Assembly: GCA_900472675.1 (NCBI GenBank)
Contig: UCJA01000006.1
Coordinates: 186,001 to 250,000, forward strand
Reading direction: 5' to 3'
Origin: Hyphomicrobiales bacterium
GTDB lineage: Bacteria > Pseudomonadota > Alphaproteobacteria > Rhizobiales > Rhizobiaceae
DNA length: 64,000 nucleotides
Below the pieces are notes generated by a model that searched no databases, was not told the DNA's origin, and was given only the letters and a program-made list of their open reading frames with translations. Made by a program: the position numbers and the translations under genes. The stretch's first letter is position 1; every line of letters starts with the position of its first letter. Positions 8,561 through 16,815 of this stretch are shown one piece after another.

Positions 8561-9526
8561 ATGGAAACGCTTGCCAATCTTGAATCCTTTGTGCGCAGCG
8601 CTGAACTGGGCAGCTTTTCCTCCGCTGCTCGACGGTTGGGATTAACGCCAGCGGCGGTCAGCCGGAATGTTGCTGCCCTTGAGGAGAATCTGAAGCTGCG
8701 GCTCTTTCAGCGCAGCACGCGAAAGCTCACGCTGACGGAGGGCGGCGAGCGTTTTCTCATGTCCATCCGGTATCATCTTGAAGAACTGCAATTGGCGATC
8801 TCGGATGCATCGCATGATGTTGCGCAGCCCGCAGGCGTTCTGAAGGTCAGCATGAGCCCGCTGTTCGGAATGAGCTATTTCCTGCCCATGCTGCCTGAGT
8901 TCATGAAACGCTTCCCTCTCATCAAACCGGAGTGGACTTTTGAGAACCGACAAGTGGATCTGGTCGGTGAAGGGTATGATGCGGCTATTGGCGGCGGCTT
9001 CGAGCTCACACCCGGCGTCGTCGCAAAGACACTGGCACCTGCTCATCTGATAGCGGTGGCCGCACCCACCTACATGGTGACCCGCTCTGTGCCAGCGACA
9101 CCCTCGGATCTCGCGGAGTTGGATGGCATCGTCATGCGATCCCAGCGAACGGGACGGATCCGTCAGTGGCAGATGCGCAATGTCGCGGGTGAGGAACAAC
9201 CGGCAGCCTTGCGCGAAACATTGGTCCTAAACGATCCGGCTGCGATGCGGGAAGCAGCGGCGCATGGGATCGGCGTCGCCCTGATTTCAAAGCCCGATGC
9301 CTTACCTTATCTCACAACGGGCGCGCTCGTGAGGATCCTACCCGATTGGTACGCGGATGCGGGGTCAATCTCACTCTACTATTCCAACCGCAATCTGATG
9401 CCGTCCAAGACACGGGCCTTCATCGACTTCGCGTCGGAGGTCTTTGTCCGAGAGAGGTTCCCGCAGCAATTTGCCGGGAGCCCTGCCTATCATACTCCGG
9501 TCGGCACGCCCGATACCCAGGTATGA
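8561..9526 (+). CDS. LysR family transcriptional regulator
   Basis: The 321-residue product starts with the LysR winged helix-turn-helix (ESFVRSAELGSFSSAARRLGLTPAAVSRNVAALEE, then LRLFQRSTRKLTLTEGG). It continues with an effector-binding domain carrying WTFENRQVDLVGEGYDAAIGGG. It is divergent from the SDR / NAD(P)-binding operon with 112 bp between starts, enough for LysR T-N11-A boxes; ATTAGCCATTAAAT lies there. The C-terminal codons overlap the tandem palindrome at 9491-9525 that belongs to the next gene. Confidence 0.9.
   Translation: METLANLESFVRSAELGSFSSAARRLGLTPAAVSRNVAALEENLKLRLFQRSTRKLTLTEGGERFLMSIRYHLEELQLAISDASHDVAQPAGVLKVSMSPLFGMSYFLPMLPEFMKRFPLIKPEWTFENRQVDLVGEGYDAAIGGGFELTPGVVAKTLAPAHLIAVAAPTYMVTRSVPATPSDLAELDGIVMRSQRTGRIRQWQMRNVAGEEQPAALRETLVLNDPAAMREAAAHGIGVALISKPDALPYLTTGALVRILPDWYADAGSISLYYSNRNLMPSKTRAFIDFASEVFVRERFPQQFAGSPAYHTPVGTPDTQV
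9491..9525. promoter_or_regulatory. Regional palindrome, site 4 (tandem pair)
   Basis: GATACCCAGGTATG at 9512-9525 and the weaker CATACTCCGGTCGG at 9491-9504 have the same 21-bp centre spacing as site 2. The pair lies inside the last codons of the LysR gene, about 100 bp before the esterase start at 9623. Confidence 0.5.
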
Positions 9527-9622
9527 TTCTTCCGACAGATGAAACGGGGCAGAAAGGATGCATCGCAGGAAGCGATGAACACCGCGTCTAGCGGCCACAA
9601 CACCTCGAAAAGGAAGATCAAG

Positions 9623-10663
9623 ATGACAGCCATTTTGACGGCAGCGACGCTTCTGGCGAGCACCGTAATGTTCTTGCAGCCCGCGCTGGCTCAGACGGCC
9701 GCCGACCCATCGACCGACGGGAACATTGACCCGCGCGTTCGCTCATTTCTCGACCGCATCAACAAGGACCCGAGCCCGTTCTGGGAGCTGCCGCAGCCGA
9801 AGCCGCAGGAAATCCTGACGGGTATTCAGGACGCGACCAAGGTCGACATGTCGGGCGTCACGACGACTGAAAAAACGATCGAGCATAACGGGCAGTCCGT
9901 GAAGCTTCACATCATGAAGCCGGACCACGTGGTGGGCAAGCCCGGCGTCGTCCTGTTCATTCACGGCGGGGTCTGGATCGTCGGCAACTTCGAAAACCAC
10001 AAGCGCCTTCTGCGCGACATCGTTGTCGGCTCCGGCCAGATCGGCGTCTTCGTCGACTACACACCGCTTCCGGAAGCGAAGTTTCCCACGCAGCTCGAAC
10101 AGTCGTATGCGGCCCTCAATTGGATCTCGTCGCACGCTGCAGATTTCGGTGGTAACGGCCAGCACATCGCTGTGGCTGGCAACTCGGTTGGAGGCAACAT
10201 GGCTGCCGCACTGACCTTGATGGCGAAGGACCGGAAGGGACCCAAGATCAGCTATCAGGTGCTGCTGATCCCGGCCACGGACGCGAGTGTGGACACAGAC
10301 TCCTACCATGCTTTTGGGACGGGCCGGTTCCTGTCCCGGGAGTTCATGAAATATGGCTGGGATCTGTATGTGCCGACCGCAAGCGATCGCGACAATCCCT
10401 ATGTCTCGCCGCTGCGGGCGCGTCCCGAGCAACTCAAGGACCTGCCGCCGGCTCTGGTGATCACGGCCGAAAACGATCCGCTGCGTGACGAAGGCGAGGC
10501 CTACGCTCGAAAGCTGATGGACGCAGGCAATGATGTCCTGGGCGTTCGGTACGACGGGACAATCCACGATTTCGTGCTGCTGAATGCCCTGCGTGAACTG
10601 CCTTCGACACAGGCTGCCATCACACAGATCACGACCGGCATTCGCGAGCATCTCGCCAAGTGA
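9623..10663 (+). CDS. Exported alpha/beta hydrolase, HSL (hormone-sensitive lipase) type
   Basis: The 346-residue protein begins with a Sec signal peptide (MTAILTAATLLASTVMFLQPALAQT, cleavage likely after ALA), so it is probably periplasmic or secreted. The hydrolase fold shows the HSL-family oxyanion motif HGGVWIVGN, the nucleophile elbow GNSVGG, the acid in NDPLRDEGEAYA, and the histidine in IHDFVLL: a complete Ser-Asp-His triad. Such enzymes hydrolyse short- to medium-chain esters or lactones. The start at 9623 is chosen because AAGGA lies upstream and it gives a clean signal peptide; earlier in-frame ATGs do not. The tandem regional palindrome lies upstream. Confidence 0.87.
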   Translation: MTAILTAATLLASTVMFLQPALAQTAADPSTDGNIDPRVRSFLDRINKDPSPFWELPQPKPQEILTGIQDATKVDMSGVTTTEKTIEHNGQSVKLHIMKPDHVVGKPGVVLFIHGGVWIVGNFENHKRLLRDIVVGSGQIGVFVDYTPLPEAKFPTQLEQSYAALNWISSHAADFGGNGQHIAVAGNSVGGNMAAALTLMAKDRKGPKISYQVLLIPATDASVDTDSYHAFGTGRFLSREFMKYGWDLYVPTASDRDNPYVSPLRARPEQLKDLPPALVITAENDPLRDEGEAYARKLMDAGNDVLGVRYDGTIHDFVLLNALRELPSTQAAITQITTGIREHLAK

Positions 10664-10664
10664 A

Positions 10665-10704
10665 GGCTGCCGGGCGAGGCATGGTGATGCCTCGTCCGTA
10701 GCCT
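10665..10704 (+). terminator. Long hairpin after the esterase gene
   Basis: The core arms CGAGGCAT (10675-10682) and ATGCCTCG (10687-10694) are perfect around GGTG. Outer pairs GGCT/AGCC and CGG/CCG extend the stem. No long T-run follows. Confidence 0.5.
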
Positions 10705-10802
10705 GCGAACGCGGTCAGGTCCTCGGGCATCAAGAGTTCTCGAAGCGACACAGGGAGACTGGCCGAAACTGCAATCGAGGCGCCTTGACACGTAGCTGGA
10801 CT

Positions 10803-10819
10803 ATAGACGGCGCGTCTAT
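10803..10819. repeat. Short palindrome at the GNAT gene stop
   Basis: ATAGACG and CGTCTAT are perfect inverted arms around GCG. The repeat covers the stop codon of the minus-strand acetyltransferase. Its function is unknown. Confidence 0.3.
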
Positions 10820-11094
10820 GCCAACACATCGTTCCAGTCGGGATGCCGCATCACCTGGCTTTTGAAGAACGGGCAGAGAGCAATGATCTTCCAGTTGCCG
10901 GTCCGGGCCTCCTCTACAACATGTGCAGAAAGTGCCTGGCCAATTCCTCTTCCCCGCAACGCGTCCGGAACCTCGGTATGGTCTACGATGATCAGCCGCG
11001 GCGAGGTGCGGGAGTAGCTGATATAGGCTTCATAGCCCTCGACATCGACAGTGTAACGGCCGCCGGACTTACCCTCACTGTGCCTGATCTGCAT
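10816..11094 (-). CDS. Small GNAT N-acetyltransferase (YjdJ/COG2388 type)
   Basis: The 92-residue protein belongs to the short single-domain GNAT group. It has YEAYISYSRTSPRLIIVDHTEVPDALRGRGIGQALSAHVVEEAR, where RGRGIGQAL is the acetyl-CoA pyrophosphate-binding loop, and ends with ALCPFFKSQVMRHPDW, the family's closing signature. Acceptor substrates of this subgroup are unknown. Its start is about 130 bp from the regional palindrome at 11221, which it may share with the divergent cupin gene. Confidence 0.82.
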   Translation of the reverse strand: MQIRHSEGKSGGRYTVDVEGYEAYISYSRTSPRLIIVDHTEVPDALRGRGIGQALSAHVVEEARTGNWKIIALCPFFKSQVMRHPDWNDVLA

Positions 11095-11220
11095 CGTCAG
11101 CTCCTCATCTCCCGAGACGTTGGTACCTTGCCTTGCCGCGACCAGAACGGCTGCCAGCGATTGGTAGCGTGAGGCTGGCGTTGAGCACCCCCAATACAGG
11201 CAAACGAGCTGTCTGCTCCC

Positions 11221-11234
11221 TATACGCCGGTATG
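11221..11234. promoter_or_regulatory. Regional palindrome, site 5
   Basis: TATACGCCGGTATG matches the consensus fully. It lies between the divergent GNAT (minus) and cupin (plus) genes. Its centre is about 108 bp from the TTG start of the cupin gene, close to the distance seen for the esterase. Confidence 0.58.
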
Positions 11235-11335
11235 ATTCTCAACAGGGAAGAGGCCACCATTTAGGTGCCTATTGCAGCCAGACGCTATCAGCGGCCGTGT
11301 TTTTAGCAACCGACAGATACACAAGGGAAGCCACA

Positions 11336-11818
11336 TTGAGCAGGCTCGTGACAGCATCCGATGTCGAATGGATCGACATCATGGGACCAAAGATCAAGCA
11401 CCTAACCCCTACGGTGGACGACGACGGGCAGTACGCGGTGCTGCTTGGACTGATGTGGCCTGGCGTGGTTGTACCCCTGCATCGACACGAGGACCGAGAA
11501 ACATTCTACGTGCTGGAGGGGATAGTCGAAGGTTACCTTGGAGGAAGCTGGCATCGCCTCTGTGCCGGTGAAACGCTTGACGTGCCTCCGAACGAGATCC
11601 ACGCATGGCGCAATGTCTCGGACCGCCAGGTCCGCATGTTGATCGTCACGACGTCAAAAATGGCCAGGTTTTTCGATGAAATCGGAAGACCATTAGCTTC
11701 CGTACAAGAACCGCCTTCTCCCGAAGACATGGCGTCGCTGCTCGCGGCCAGCGAACGGTATGGCTACTGGCTGGCTTCGCCTCAGGAGAACGAAGCCGTC
11801 GGATTGCTGCTGCAATAG
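11336..11818 (+). CDS. Cupin domain-containing protein
   Basis: The product is a single-domain cupin of 160 residues. The metal-binding motif 1 is in PLHRHEDRETFYVLEGIVEGYLGG (H-x-H-x4-E), and motif 2 in LDVPPNEIHAWRN supplies the last histidine, so metal binding is intact. It resembles cupins that act as quercetinase-like dioxygenases or small-molecule binders; the substrate is unknown. The start is taken as TTG at 11336 because AAGGGAAG stands 5 nt before it; a GTG at 11297 is open but lacks a ribosome-binding site. It lies downstream of palindrome site 5. Confidence 0.78.
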   Translation: MSRLVTASDVEWIDIMGPKIKHLTPTVDDDGQYAVLLGLMWPGVVVPLHRHEDRETFYVLEGIVEGYLGGSWHRLCAGETLDVPPNEIHAWRNVSDRQVRMLIVTTSKMARFFDEIGRPLASVQEPPSPEDMASLLAASERYGYWLASPQENEAVGLLLQ

Positions 11819-11862
11819 CTCGACCTTGCCCGCACCTTTGAAACAGAAATTTTCGCCAACCA

Positions 11863-11890
11863 GGGAATAACTGCACTGCCGATGGGTCTA
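11863..11890 (+). promoter_or_regulatory. Possible ECF-sigma promoter before the DUF305 operon
   Basis: GGGAATAA (11863-11870) followed after 15 nt by GTCTA (11886-11890) has the shape of an extracytoplasmic-function sigma promoter (GGAA-type -35, GTC-type -10). It sits just upstream of an operon that encodes its own ECF sigma factor, which suggests autoregulation. This is a reading of pattern only. Confidence 0.35.
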
Positions 11891-11918
11891 CCCCTCTGAA
11901 ACACGAAGGAAGAAGCCA

Positions 11919-12380
11919 ATGACGATATGGTCACAACGAAAGGCAATCGCTCTGACGGTCGCTTTTCTCGCCTCCACGAGCGTTTGGTCTGCGGTTGCGC
12001 ACGATACGTCCCAGCACGAACACGCCAACGGCGCCGCAGACGGTTCGGAAGCAGCCTACCTCGCCGAGAACAATGCCGCCATGGACAAGATGATGGTGGG
12101 GATGGAGGTCAAGCCGACCGGGGACGTCGACCGCGACTTCGTCGCGATGATGACGCCGCATCACCAGGGCGCGATCGACATGGCGCTCGCCGTCCTCCGG
12201 TACGGCAAGAACGAGCAACTCAAGCGCATCGCGCAAGAAATCATCGTCGACCAGCAGCAGGAGATTGCGGCGATGAAGCTTGCGATTGGCGACCCCCTGC
12301 CGCCTTCCGGTCCTGCTCCTACGCAAATCGCCCCGGATACAACCCCAGCCGGATCCATGGATCCGAACATGAAGATGTAA
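11919..12380 (+). CDS. DUF305 domain protein, exported
   Basis: The 153-residue protein has a signal peptide (IALTVAFLASTSVWSAVA, residues about 10-27) followed by a His-rich stretch, so it is periplasmic. The DUF305 core is clear: DRDFVAMMTPHHQGAIDMALAVLRYGKNEQLKRIAQEIIVDQQQEIAAMK, with the paired histidines and regularly spaced Met/Gln of this four-helix ferritin-like family. Relatives such as CopM bind copper or silver, so a metal-related role is plausible but not shown. A GAAGGAAG ribosome-binding site precedes the ATG. It is the first gene of an operon with a YncE-like protein, an ECF sigma factor and an anti-sigma factor. Confidence 0.87.
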   Translation: MTIWSQRKAIALTVAFLASTSVWSAVAHDTSQHEHANGAADGSEAAYLAENNAAMDKMMVGMEVKPTGDVDRDFVAMMTPHHQGAIDMALAVLRYGKNEQLKRIAQEIIVDQQQEIAAMKLAIGDPLPPSGPAPTQIAPDTTPAGSMDPNMKM

Positions 12381-12400
12381 ACCAACCGAAAGGTCCTCCC

Positions 12401-13858
12401 ATGACACTCCGTATTTCTATGGCTGCCGCGCTTCTGGCGGGCAGCATGCTCTCCCCCTTTGCCGTCTTTGCGGGTCAGGTTCCCGGCCTAGCTTCCGATC
12501 CCGATATTGCGATCAGCGGCAAGGATCGGATCTATGCAGCCGAGCAGTTTTCGAACACGGTGTCGGTCAGCGATCCCTCAACCAACAAGCTGCTAGGCGT
12601 GATCAAGCTCGGCGATCCCCAACCGGGAAATCTGAGCCCCCTCTACAAGGGCCAGGTCCTGGTCCACGGCATGGGTTTCTCGCCGGATCACAAGACGCTT
12701 GCCGTGGTCTCGATCGGCTCCAACTCCGTGACCTTCATTGACACCGCTACCAATGCAGTCAGGCACACCACCTATATCGGCCGCTCGCCGCACGAAGCCT
12801 TCTTCACGCCCGATGGCAAAGAGCTCTGGGTCACAGTTCGTGGCGAGGATTATATCTCGGTCATCGATACCGCGACTTTCCAGGAGAAAGCACAGATCAA
12901 AGTCCCGGCGGGCCCGGGCATGCAGATCTTCTCACCGGACGGAAAGTACGGCTATATCTGCTCGTCCTTCAATCCTGAGACCGTAGTCGTCTCCGTTGTT
13001 GATCACCAGATTGTCGGCCATGTGAAGCAGGAAAGTCCCTTCTGCCCGAACATCGCGGCTTCTCCAGATGGAAAGCAGGTTTGGTTCACGTTGAAGGACA
13101 TCGGCAAAACGCAGATCTTCAATGCTCAGGCACCCTTCGACCTGATCAAGACGATCGATACAGGCCCGATCACCAATCACGTCAACCTCGTCACCAACAG
13201 AAACGGCAGCTTCGCCTATGTGACTGTCGGCGGCTTGAACGAGGTTAAGGTCTTCCGCACCGACAATCTCGAACAGGTCGCAACCATCCCGGTCGGCAAT
13301 CTGCCGCATGGCATCTGGCCCTCGGGCGATGGCACCCGCGTCTATGTCGGCCTTGAGAATGCCGACCAGTTCGCCGTCATCGACACGCTGGCCAACAAAG
13401 TCATCACCAATATTCCAATCGGGCAGGCCCCGCAGGCGGTCGCCTATGTGCCGAACGCCGTGCCGGAAGGCGATGGCCTAGCGAACCTGGTGCCGCTCGG
13501 CAAGGCGGGCGAAGCCGCTCACCTGACGCTGTCCTCGAAGGGCGAAAAGAACAAGACGCCCTCCACGGTTACTCTATTCGATCAGGGGCTGACGCAGGTC
13601 CTGCAGGCCGCTGTTACGGGACTGGCTCCGAAGACGATGTACGTGTTGGCGCTGTCCGACAAGGCTGACGGCAGTGGTCCGCTGGAAGGGCTGTCCAACT
13701 TCATGACCAATCCGGCAGGCTCAGCCATCGTTAACGCGGTAGGCCCGATCCGGCAGATTGTGCAGGCGAAGCACAGGGACGAGCGTCGCTACCTCGTGGT
13801 AGCCTCGGTCGAAGACGGCAAGCCGGGTAAGGTTCTGCAGGTTCAGGCTGCAGACTAA
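12401..13858 (+). CDS. YncE-like beta-propeller protein, exported
   Basis: The 485-residue protein begins with a signal peptide (AAALLAGSMLSPFAVFAGQVPG) and is expected in the periplasm. The body is made of repeated seven-bladed propeller units of the YVTN/YncE kind: AEQFSNTVSVSDPSTNKLLGVIKLG, FSPDHKTLAVVSIGSNSVTFID, FTPDGKELWVTVRGEDYISVID, and later units to DQFAVIDTLANKVITNIPIG. After the propeller, about residue 365 onward, is a separate C-terminal domain. A ligand or redox role cannot be assigned. It follows the DUF305 gene by 20 nt in the same operon. A strong hairpin separates it from the sigma factor gene. Confidence 0.82.
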   Translation: MTLRISMAAALLAGSMLSPFAVFAGQVPGLASDPDIAISGKDRIYAAEQFSNTVSVSDPSTNKLLGVIKLGDPQPGNLSPLYKGQVLVHGMGFSPDHKTLAVVSIGSNSVTFIDTATNAVRHTTYIGRSPHEAFFTPDGKELWVTVRGEDYISVIDTATFQEKAQIKVPAGPGMQIFSPDGKYGYICSSFNPETVVVSVVDHQIVGHVKQESPFCPNIAASPDGKQVWFTLKDIGKTQIFNAQAPFDLIKTIDTGPITNHVNLVTNRNGSFAYVTVGGLNEVKVFRTDNLEQVATIPVGNLPHGIWPSGDGTRVYVGLENADQFAVIDTLANKVITNIPIGQAPQAVAYVPNAVPEGDGLANLVPLGKAGEAAHLTLSSKGEKNKTPSTVTLFDQGLTQVLQAAVTGLAPKTMYVLALSDKADGSGPLEGLSNFMTNPAGSAIVNAVGPIRQIVQAKHRDERRYLVVASVEDGKPGKVLQVQAAD

Positions 13859-13865
13859 GTAGATT

Positions 13866-13895
13866 GAGGTGGCCCGCGTCACAACGGGCCACCTC
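13866..13895 (+). terminator. Hairpin between the YncE-like and sigma factor genes
   Basis: GAGGTGGCCCG and CGGGCCACCTC form a perfect 11-bp stem around an 8-nt loop. No T-run follows, so it more likely causes partial termination or processing that lowers sigma and anti-sigma expression than full termination. Confidence 0.55.
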
Positions 13896-13910
13896 CTCGG
13901 AGACCAGGAT

Positions 13911-14438
13911 ATGGATGACTTGCTTTTACAGGTTGAACCAATGATCCCAGCCCTCAGGCGCTATGCGCGCGGTCTTTTGCGGGACGTCGAGGTAGCGGAT
14001 GACATCGTGCAGGATTGCCTGGAGCGGGTTGTTCTCAACTGGAACCGCCGCCGCGAGGAGAACCCGCGTCCCTGGGTGTTTGCCATCCTGCACAACCTGG
14101 CGGTCAACAGGCTGAGGCAGGATGCCAGGCGTGGCGCCTCCCTGCCGATTGAAGACGCGCCTGAGAGCGTGGGCTCACGAGCGGCGACGCAGGAGGATAC
14201 AATCTATGGCAAGGAGGTCATGGCGGCCATTGATCGGCTCCCCCCAGATCACCGCAGCATTCTGCTCCTGGTTTCGGTTGAAGATCTTTCCTATGCCGAG
14301 GCTGCAAAGATCCTGGAAATCCCTTTAGGAACCGTCATGTCGAGACTGTCGCGGGCACGCGAACAGCTGAGGACGATGCTGGAAACCGTGCCTTCGGGAG
14401 CCTCAAGCGGTGGCCCCTATATTCGGAGGGTGAAGTGA
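13911..14438 (+). CDS. ECF RNA polymerase sigma factor
   Basis: The 175-residue protein has sigma-70 region 2 (MIPALRRYARGLLRDVEVADDIVQDCLERVV, then RPWVFAILHNLAVNRLRQ) and region 4 (IDRLPPDHRSILLLVSVEDLSYAEAAKILEIPLGTVMSRLSRAREQL), with no region 3, as in ECF sigma factors. The ATG at 13911 is preferred over the one at 13869, which lies inside the preceding hairpin. Its stop overlaps the anti-sigma start by 4 nt (GTGA), so the pair is translationally coupled. It probably drives the DUF305/YncE operon in response to an envelope signal, such as metal or redox stress. Confidence 0.9.
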   Translation: MDDLLLQVEPMIPALRRYARGLLRDVEVADDIVQDCLERVVLNWNRRREENPRPWVFAILHNLAVNRLRQDARRGASLPIEDAPESVGSRAATQEDTIYGKEVMAAIDRLPPDHRSILLLVSVEDLSYAEAAKILEIPLGTVMSRLSRAREQLRTMLETVPSGASSGGPYIRRVK

Positions 14439-15202
14439 ACATGAAACCGATGACCGAAGACGATCTCCAGGCCTATGTGGACAATGCCCTCGATGCCGAG
14501 CGGCACCGCGAAGTGTCCGAATATCTCATGGAAAACCCGAAGGCTGCCGAGCGTGTCTCATCATACCGGACGCAGAGCGCAGCGCTGCGCTCTGCCCTCG
14601 ATCCGGTCGCGCGCGAGCCCGTGCCATCTAGGCTAAACCTTAGGACAATTGTGGCAGCCCACCCCCCTGCCCGCAGATTACGACCGTTCAGGCTCGCTGC
14701 CGCTGCCGTCCTGCTGCTGGCGGTCGGGGCGACCGGTGGCTGGATGGTCAAGGGTTATACGCTGCCTCCAAGCGAAGGCGTTGCGGCACTCGCGCAGGAG
14801 GCATCCGCCAGCTATGGCACTTTTGCTCCAGATCGGCTGCATCCGGTCGAGATTAGCGCGGACAAAGGCGATGTGCTTCAGCAGTTTGCCGCTGCAACGC
14901 TCGGGCGCTCCGCCGCCATTCCTGATCTCAGCAAGGCCGGCTACCGCCTTATGGGCGGCCGCGTGGTCCCCACGGCGCATGGCCCCGCACTCATGTTGAT
15001 GTATGACGACGACAAGGGCAGCCGGCTTGTCATGCTGACCCGCCAGATGGTGGTGGATCAGGACAAGCCAATGGTTGCCAGCGAGACGGGCGGCGTCAGA
15101 AGCTGGAGCTGGGCCAAGAACGGCATGGGCTACAGCCTTGTGGGTGCCCTGCCTCATGCCGACCTTCATCCCATCGCGGATGTGATGCGTTTGCAGGTGT
15201 AG
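14435..15202 (+). CDS. Transmembrane anti-sigma factor
   Basis: The 255-residue protein has the anti-sigma N-terminus MTEDDLQAYVDNALDAERHREVSEYLMENPKAAERV, a single membrane segment (RLAAAAVLLLAVGATGGWMV, about residues 82-101) and a periplasmic C-terminal domain that would sense the signal. No HxxxCxxC zinc motif is seen, so it is not of the ZAS type. GGAGG stands 5 nt before the GTG start, which overlaps the sigma stop; an ATG at 14441 is an alternative. The context implies that it holds the ECF sigma factor inactive at the membrane. Confidence 0.87.
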   Translation: MNMKPMTEDDLQAYVDNALDAERHREVSEYLMENPKAAERVSSYRTQSAALRSALDPVAREPVPSRLNLRTIVAAHPPARRLRPFRLAAAAVLLLAVGATGGWMVKGYTLPPSEGVAALAQEASASYGTFAPDRLHPVEISADKGDVLQQFAAATLGRSAAIPDLSKAGYRLMGGRVVPTAHGPALMLMYDDDKGSRLVMLTRQMVVDQDKPMVASETGGVRSWSWAKNGMGYSLVGALPHADLHPIADVMRLQV

Positions 15203-15285
15203 AACTCAGACGATTTCGGTGTGTCCGGGGCCGAAGACACTTGGAAGTCCTCCCGGTAACTCAAGATCGAACCTAACTTGCGACG

Positions 15286-15310
15286 GGGTTCAGGCTTGAT
15301 ACCTGAACCC
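15286..15310. terminator. Bidirectional terminator hairpin
   Basis: GGGTTCAGG and CCTGAACCC form a perfect 9-bp stem around a 7-nt loop. It lies between the 3' ends of the anti-sigma gene (plus) and the ICMT-like gene (minus), so it can serve both. Confidence 0.55.
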
Positions 15311-15346
15311 TCGACATAAGGTGCCGTCTGTCGGACAGGCTTTGCG

Positions 15347-15871
15347 TCAAGCATAGTCGGGAAGGTGCTCCCGCATAGCCTCTTCCTCTTGTCTGATCCT
15401 GAGCGTCAGCGGAACCGCATAGATCGGCAGGCCGATGACCATCGTCCAGTATGAGTTTGTGGCCAACCCGAGACCGATCAGCTCGGGAACAATGTTCAGG
15501 AAATAGTTGGGGTGCCTGAGAAGCCTAAAAAGTCCTGAGCGGACCACCCGATGACCCGGCGCAATGATGAGCTTGATCGTCCAAAGGGGCCCCAGCGACC
15601 GTATGACCGACACGAGCGCCACGGCGGATGCGAGGTATAGGAGAATGCCAAGAAAGGACACAGTTGGTACCAGCTGGTCCCGACGACTGCATTCAATAAC
15701 TGCCGCAAGATAGAATAGCAGATGGGAAGCGGCCAGGAAGATGCTTGTCTTTGCCCCGTATTCTCGGGCTCCCGATCGCTTCAGCGCAATCTCGTTTCGG
15801 ATCGAAACGGCAAGTGTACCCAGACGCCACGCGAACGCCGCACTCAAAAAAATTATAATATATGTCTGCAT
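15347..15871 (-). CDS. Isoprenylcysteine carboxyl methyltransferase (ICMT) family membrane protein
   Basis: The 174-residue integral membrane protein has about five hydrophobic segments. The SAM-binding signature of the ICMT/phospholipid methyltransferase group is present near the C-terminus: FRLLRHPNYFLNIVPELIGLGL, followed by LRIRQEEEAMREHLPDY, whose Arg-Gln-Glu-Glu pattern is characteristic. Bacterial members methylate unknown small molecules or lipids. It lies 53 nt downstream of the nitrilase-like gene on the same strand and may belong to its transcript, and so to the palindrome-linked set. Confidence 0.82.
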   Translation of the reverse strand: MQTYIIIFLSAAFAWRLGTLAVSIRNEIALKRSGAREYGAKTSIFLAASHLLFYLAAVIECSRRDQLVPTVSFLGILLYLASAVALVSVIRSLGPLWTIKLIIAPGHRVVRSGLFRLLRHPNYFLNIVPELIGLGLATNSYWTMVIGLPIYAVPLTLRIRQEEEAMREHLPDYA

Positions 15872-15924
15872 GATTGTCCTGCTCCGCCTGCGCGGCTCTT
15901 TGCCGATAATATCGCAGCGACGCC

Positions 15925-16698
15925 TCAGACGTCCTTCACGTAGACCGGGTAGCGATGTTTCGCCGCCTCTGTCAGCGTGACGTCGACGTCAAATGACACC
16001 ATAGGAGATGATGGACTGGTCACCGCGATCTCAAAACCGTCGGAGTCCACCAGGATGCCGCCGCCTCCGAAGTGCGGCGATCCCACATTTTGATGACCGA
16101 CTCGATTGGAGCTGATGACGCACGCTCCGCTGACGATTCCGGCCATCGAGGCCGCCGTTCTCCATGGGCGCAGATCTGTTCCTGTCGCCCTTGGCACGGC
16201 GATCAGGTCAGCTCCCTTCCTGCCCAGTTCCCGTGCTCGCTCGAGAAACATGAGTTCGGTACACAAAAGGACGCCAACCCGCAGACCGGCAACCGGTACA
16301 ACATCGAAGCCCTGGCGCTCGGTCCCAAACCAGCCGGCCTCTTGCCAGCCGTTTTCGGAAGGGAAGTAATGCTTCTGATGCAGAAATTGGTAGCGGCCAT
16401 CGACAAGCGCGAAGGCTTCGTTGACCAGCTTTTCCCCGACGAGAATGGGTCTCGATGAGATCACGGCGCGAACCGGTAGCGCTGACAGCGCCTCGAGCGC
16501 AGCCACATGCAGATCTGCCCATGCCGCAGCCTTGGTCGTGTCGATCGGAAGCTGTATCGGCATCCACCCGCCGAAAGGCATCTCATTGGTTACGAGAACT
16601 GCATCTTCTTTATCCGCCAGCGATCCACGGATCGCATCCCATGGCTGCGACCCTGGCGTTAGCCCTTCGGGCCATTCGACACTCAAAACCCTGACCAT
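15925..16698 (-). CDS. Carbon-nitrogen hydrolase (nitrilase superfamily)
   Basis: The 257-residue protein fits the nitrilase superfamily. The catalytic Glu-Lys-Cys set can be read as VLVTNEMPFGG (Glu), the lysine in LHQKHYFPSENGWQEAGWFG, and the cysteine in RVGVLLCTELMFLERARELGRKGADLIAVPRATG. Such enzymes cleave amides or nitriles, or condense them in reverse. The substrate is unknown. GGGAG lies 5 nt before the ATG. The regional palindrome lies about 55 bp upstream, and the ICMT-like methyltransferase follows in the same direction. Confidence 0.83.
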   Translation of the reverse strand: MVRVLSVEWPEGLTPGSQPWDAIRGSLADKEDAVLVTNEMPFGGWMPIQLPIDTTKAAAWADLHVAALEALSALPVRAVISSRPILVGEKLVNEAFALVDGRYQFLHQKHYFPSENGWQEAGWFGTERQGFDVVPVAGLRVGVLLCTELMFLERARELGRKGADLIAVPRATGTDLRPWRTAASMAGIVSGACVISSNRVGHQNVGSPHFGGGGILVDSDGFEIAVTSPSSPMVSFDVDVTLTEAAKHRYPVYVKDV

Positions 16699-16750
16699 AG
16701 TTTCTCCCTTTGGGATCTCAAACTAATCACCGGAAAGGTGAGCGGACAAT

Positions 16751-16764
16751 CATACCGGGGTATG
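16751..16764. promoter_or_regulatory. Regional palindrome, site 6
   Basis: CATACCGGGGTATG matches the consensus except at one central position. Its centre is about 59 bp upstream of the minus-strand nitrilase-like start. Confidence 0.58.
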
Positions 16765-16815
16765 GCCACCGACTTTATCCCCTCGCGCTTCGCCCGCCGG
16801 TTAAGGATTTCGTTG

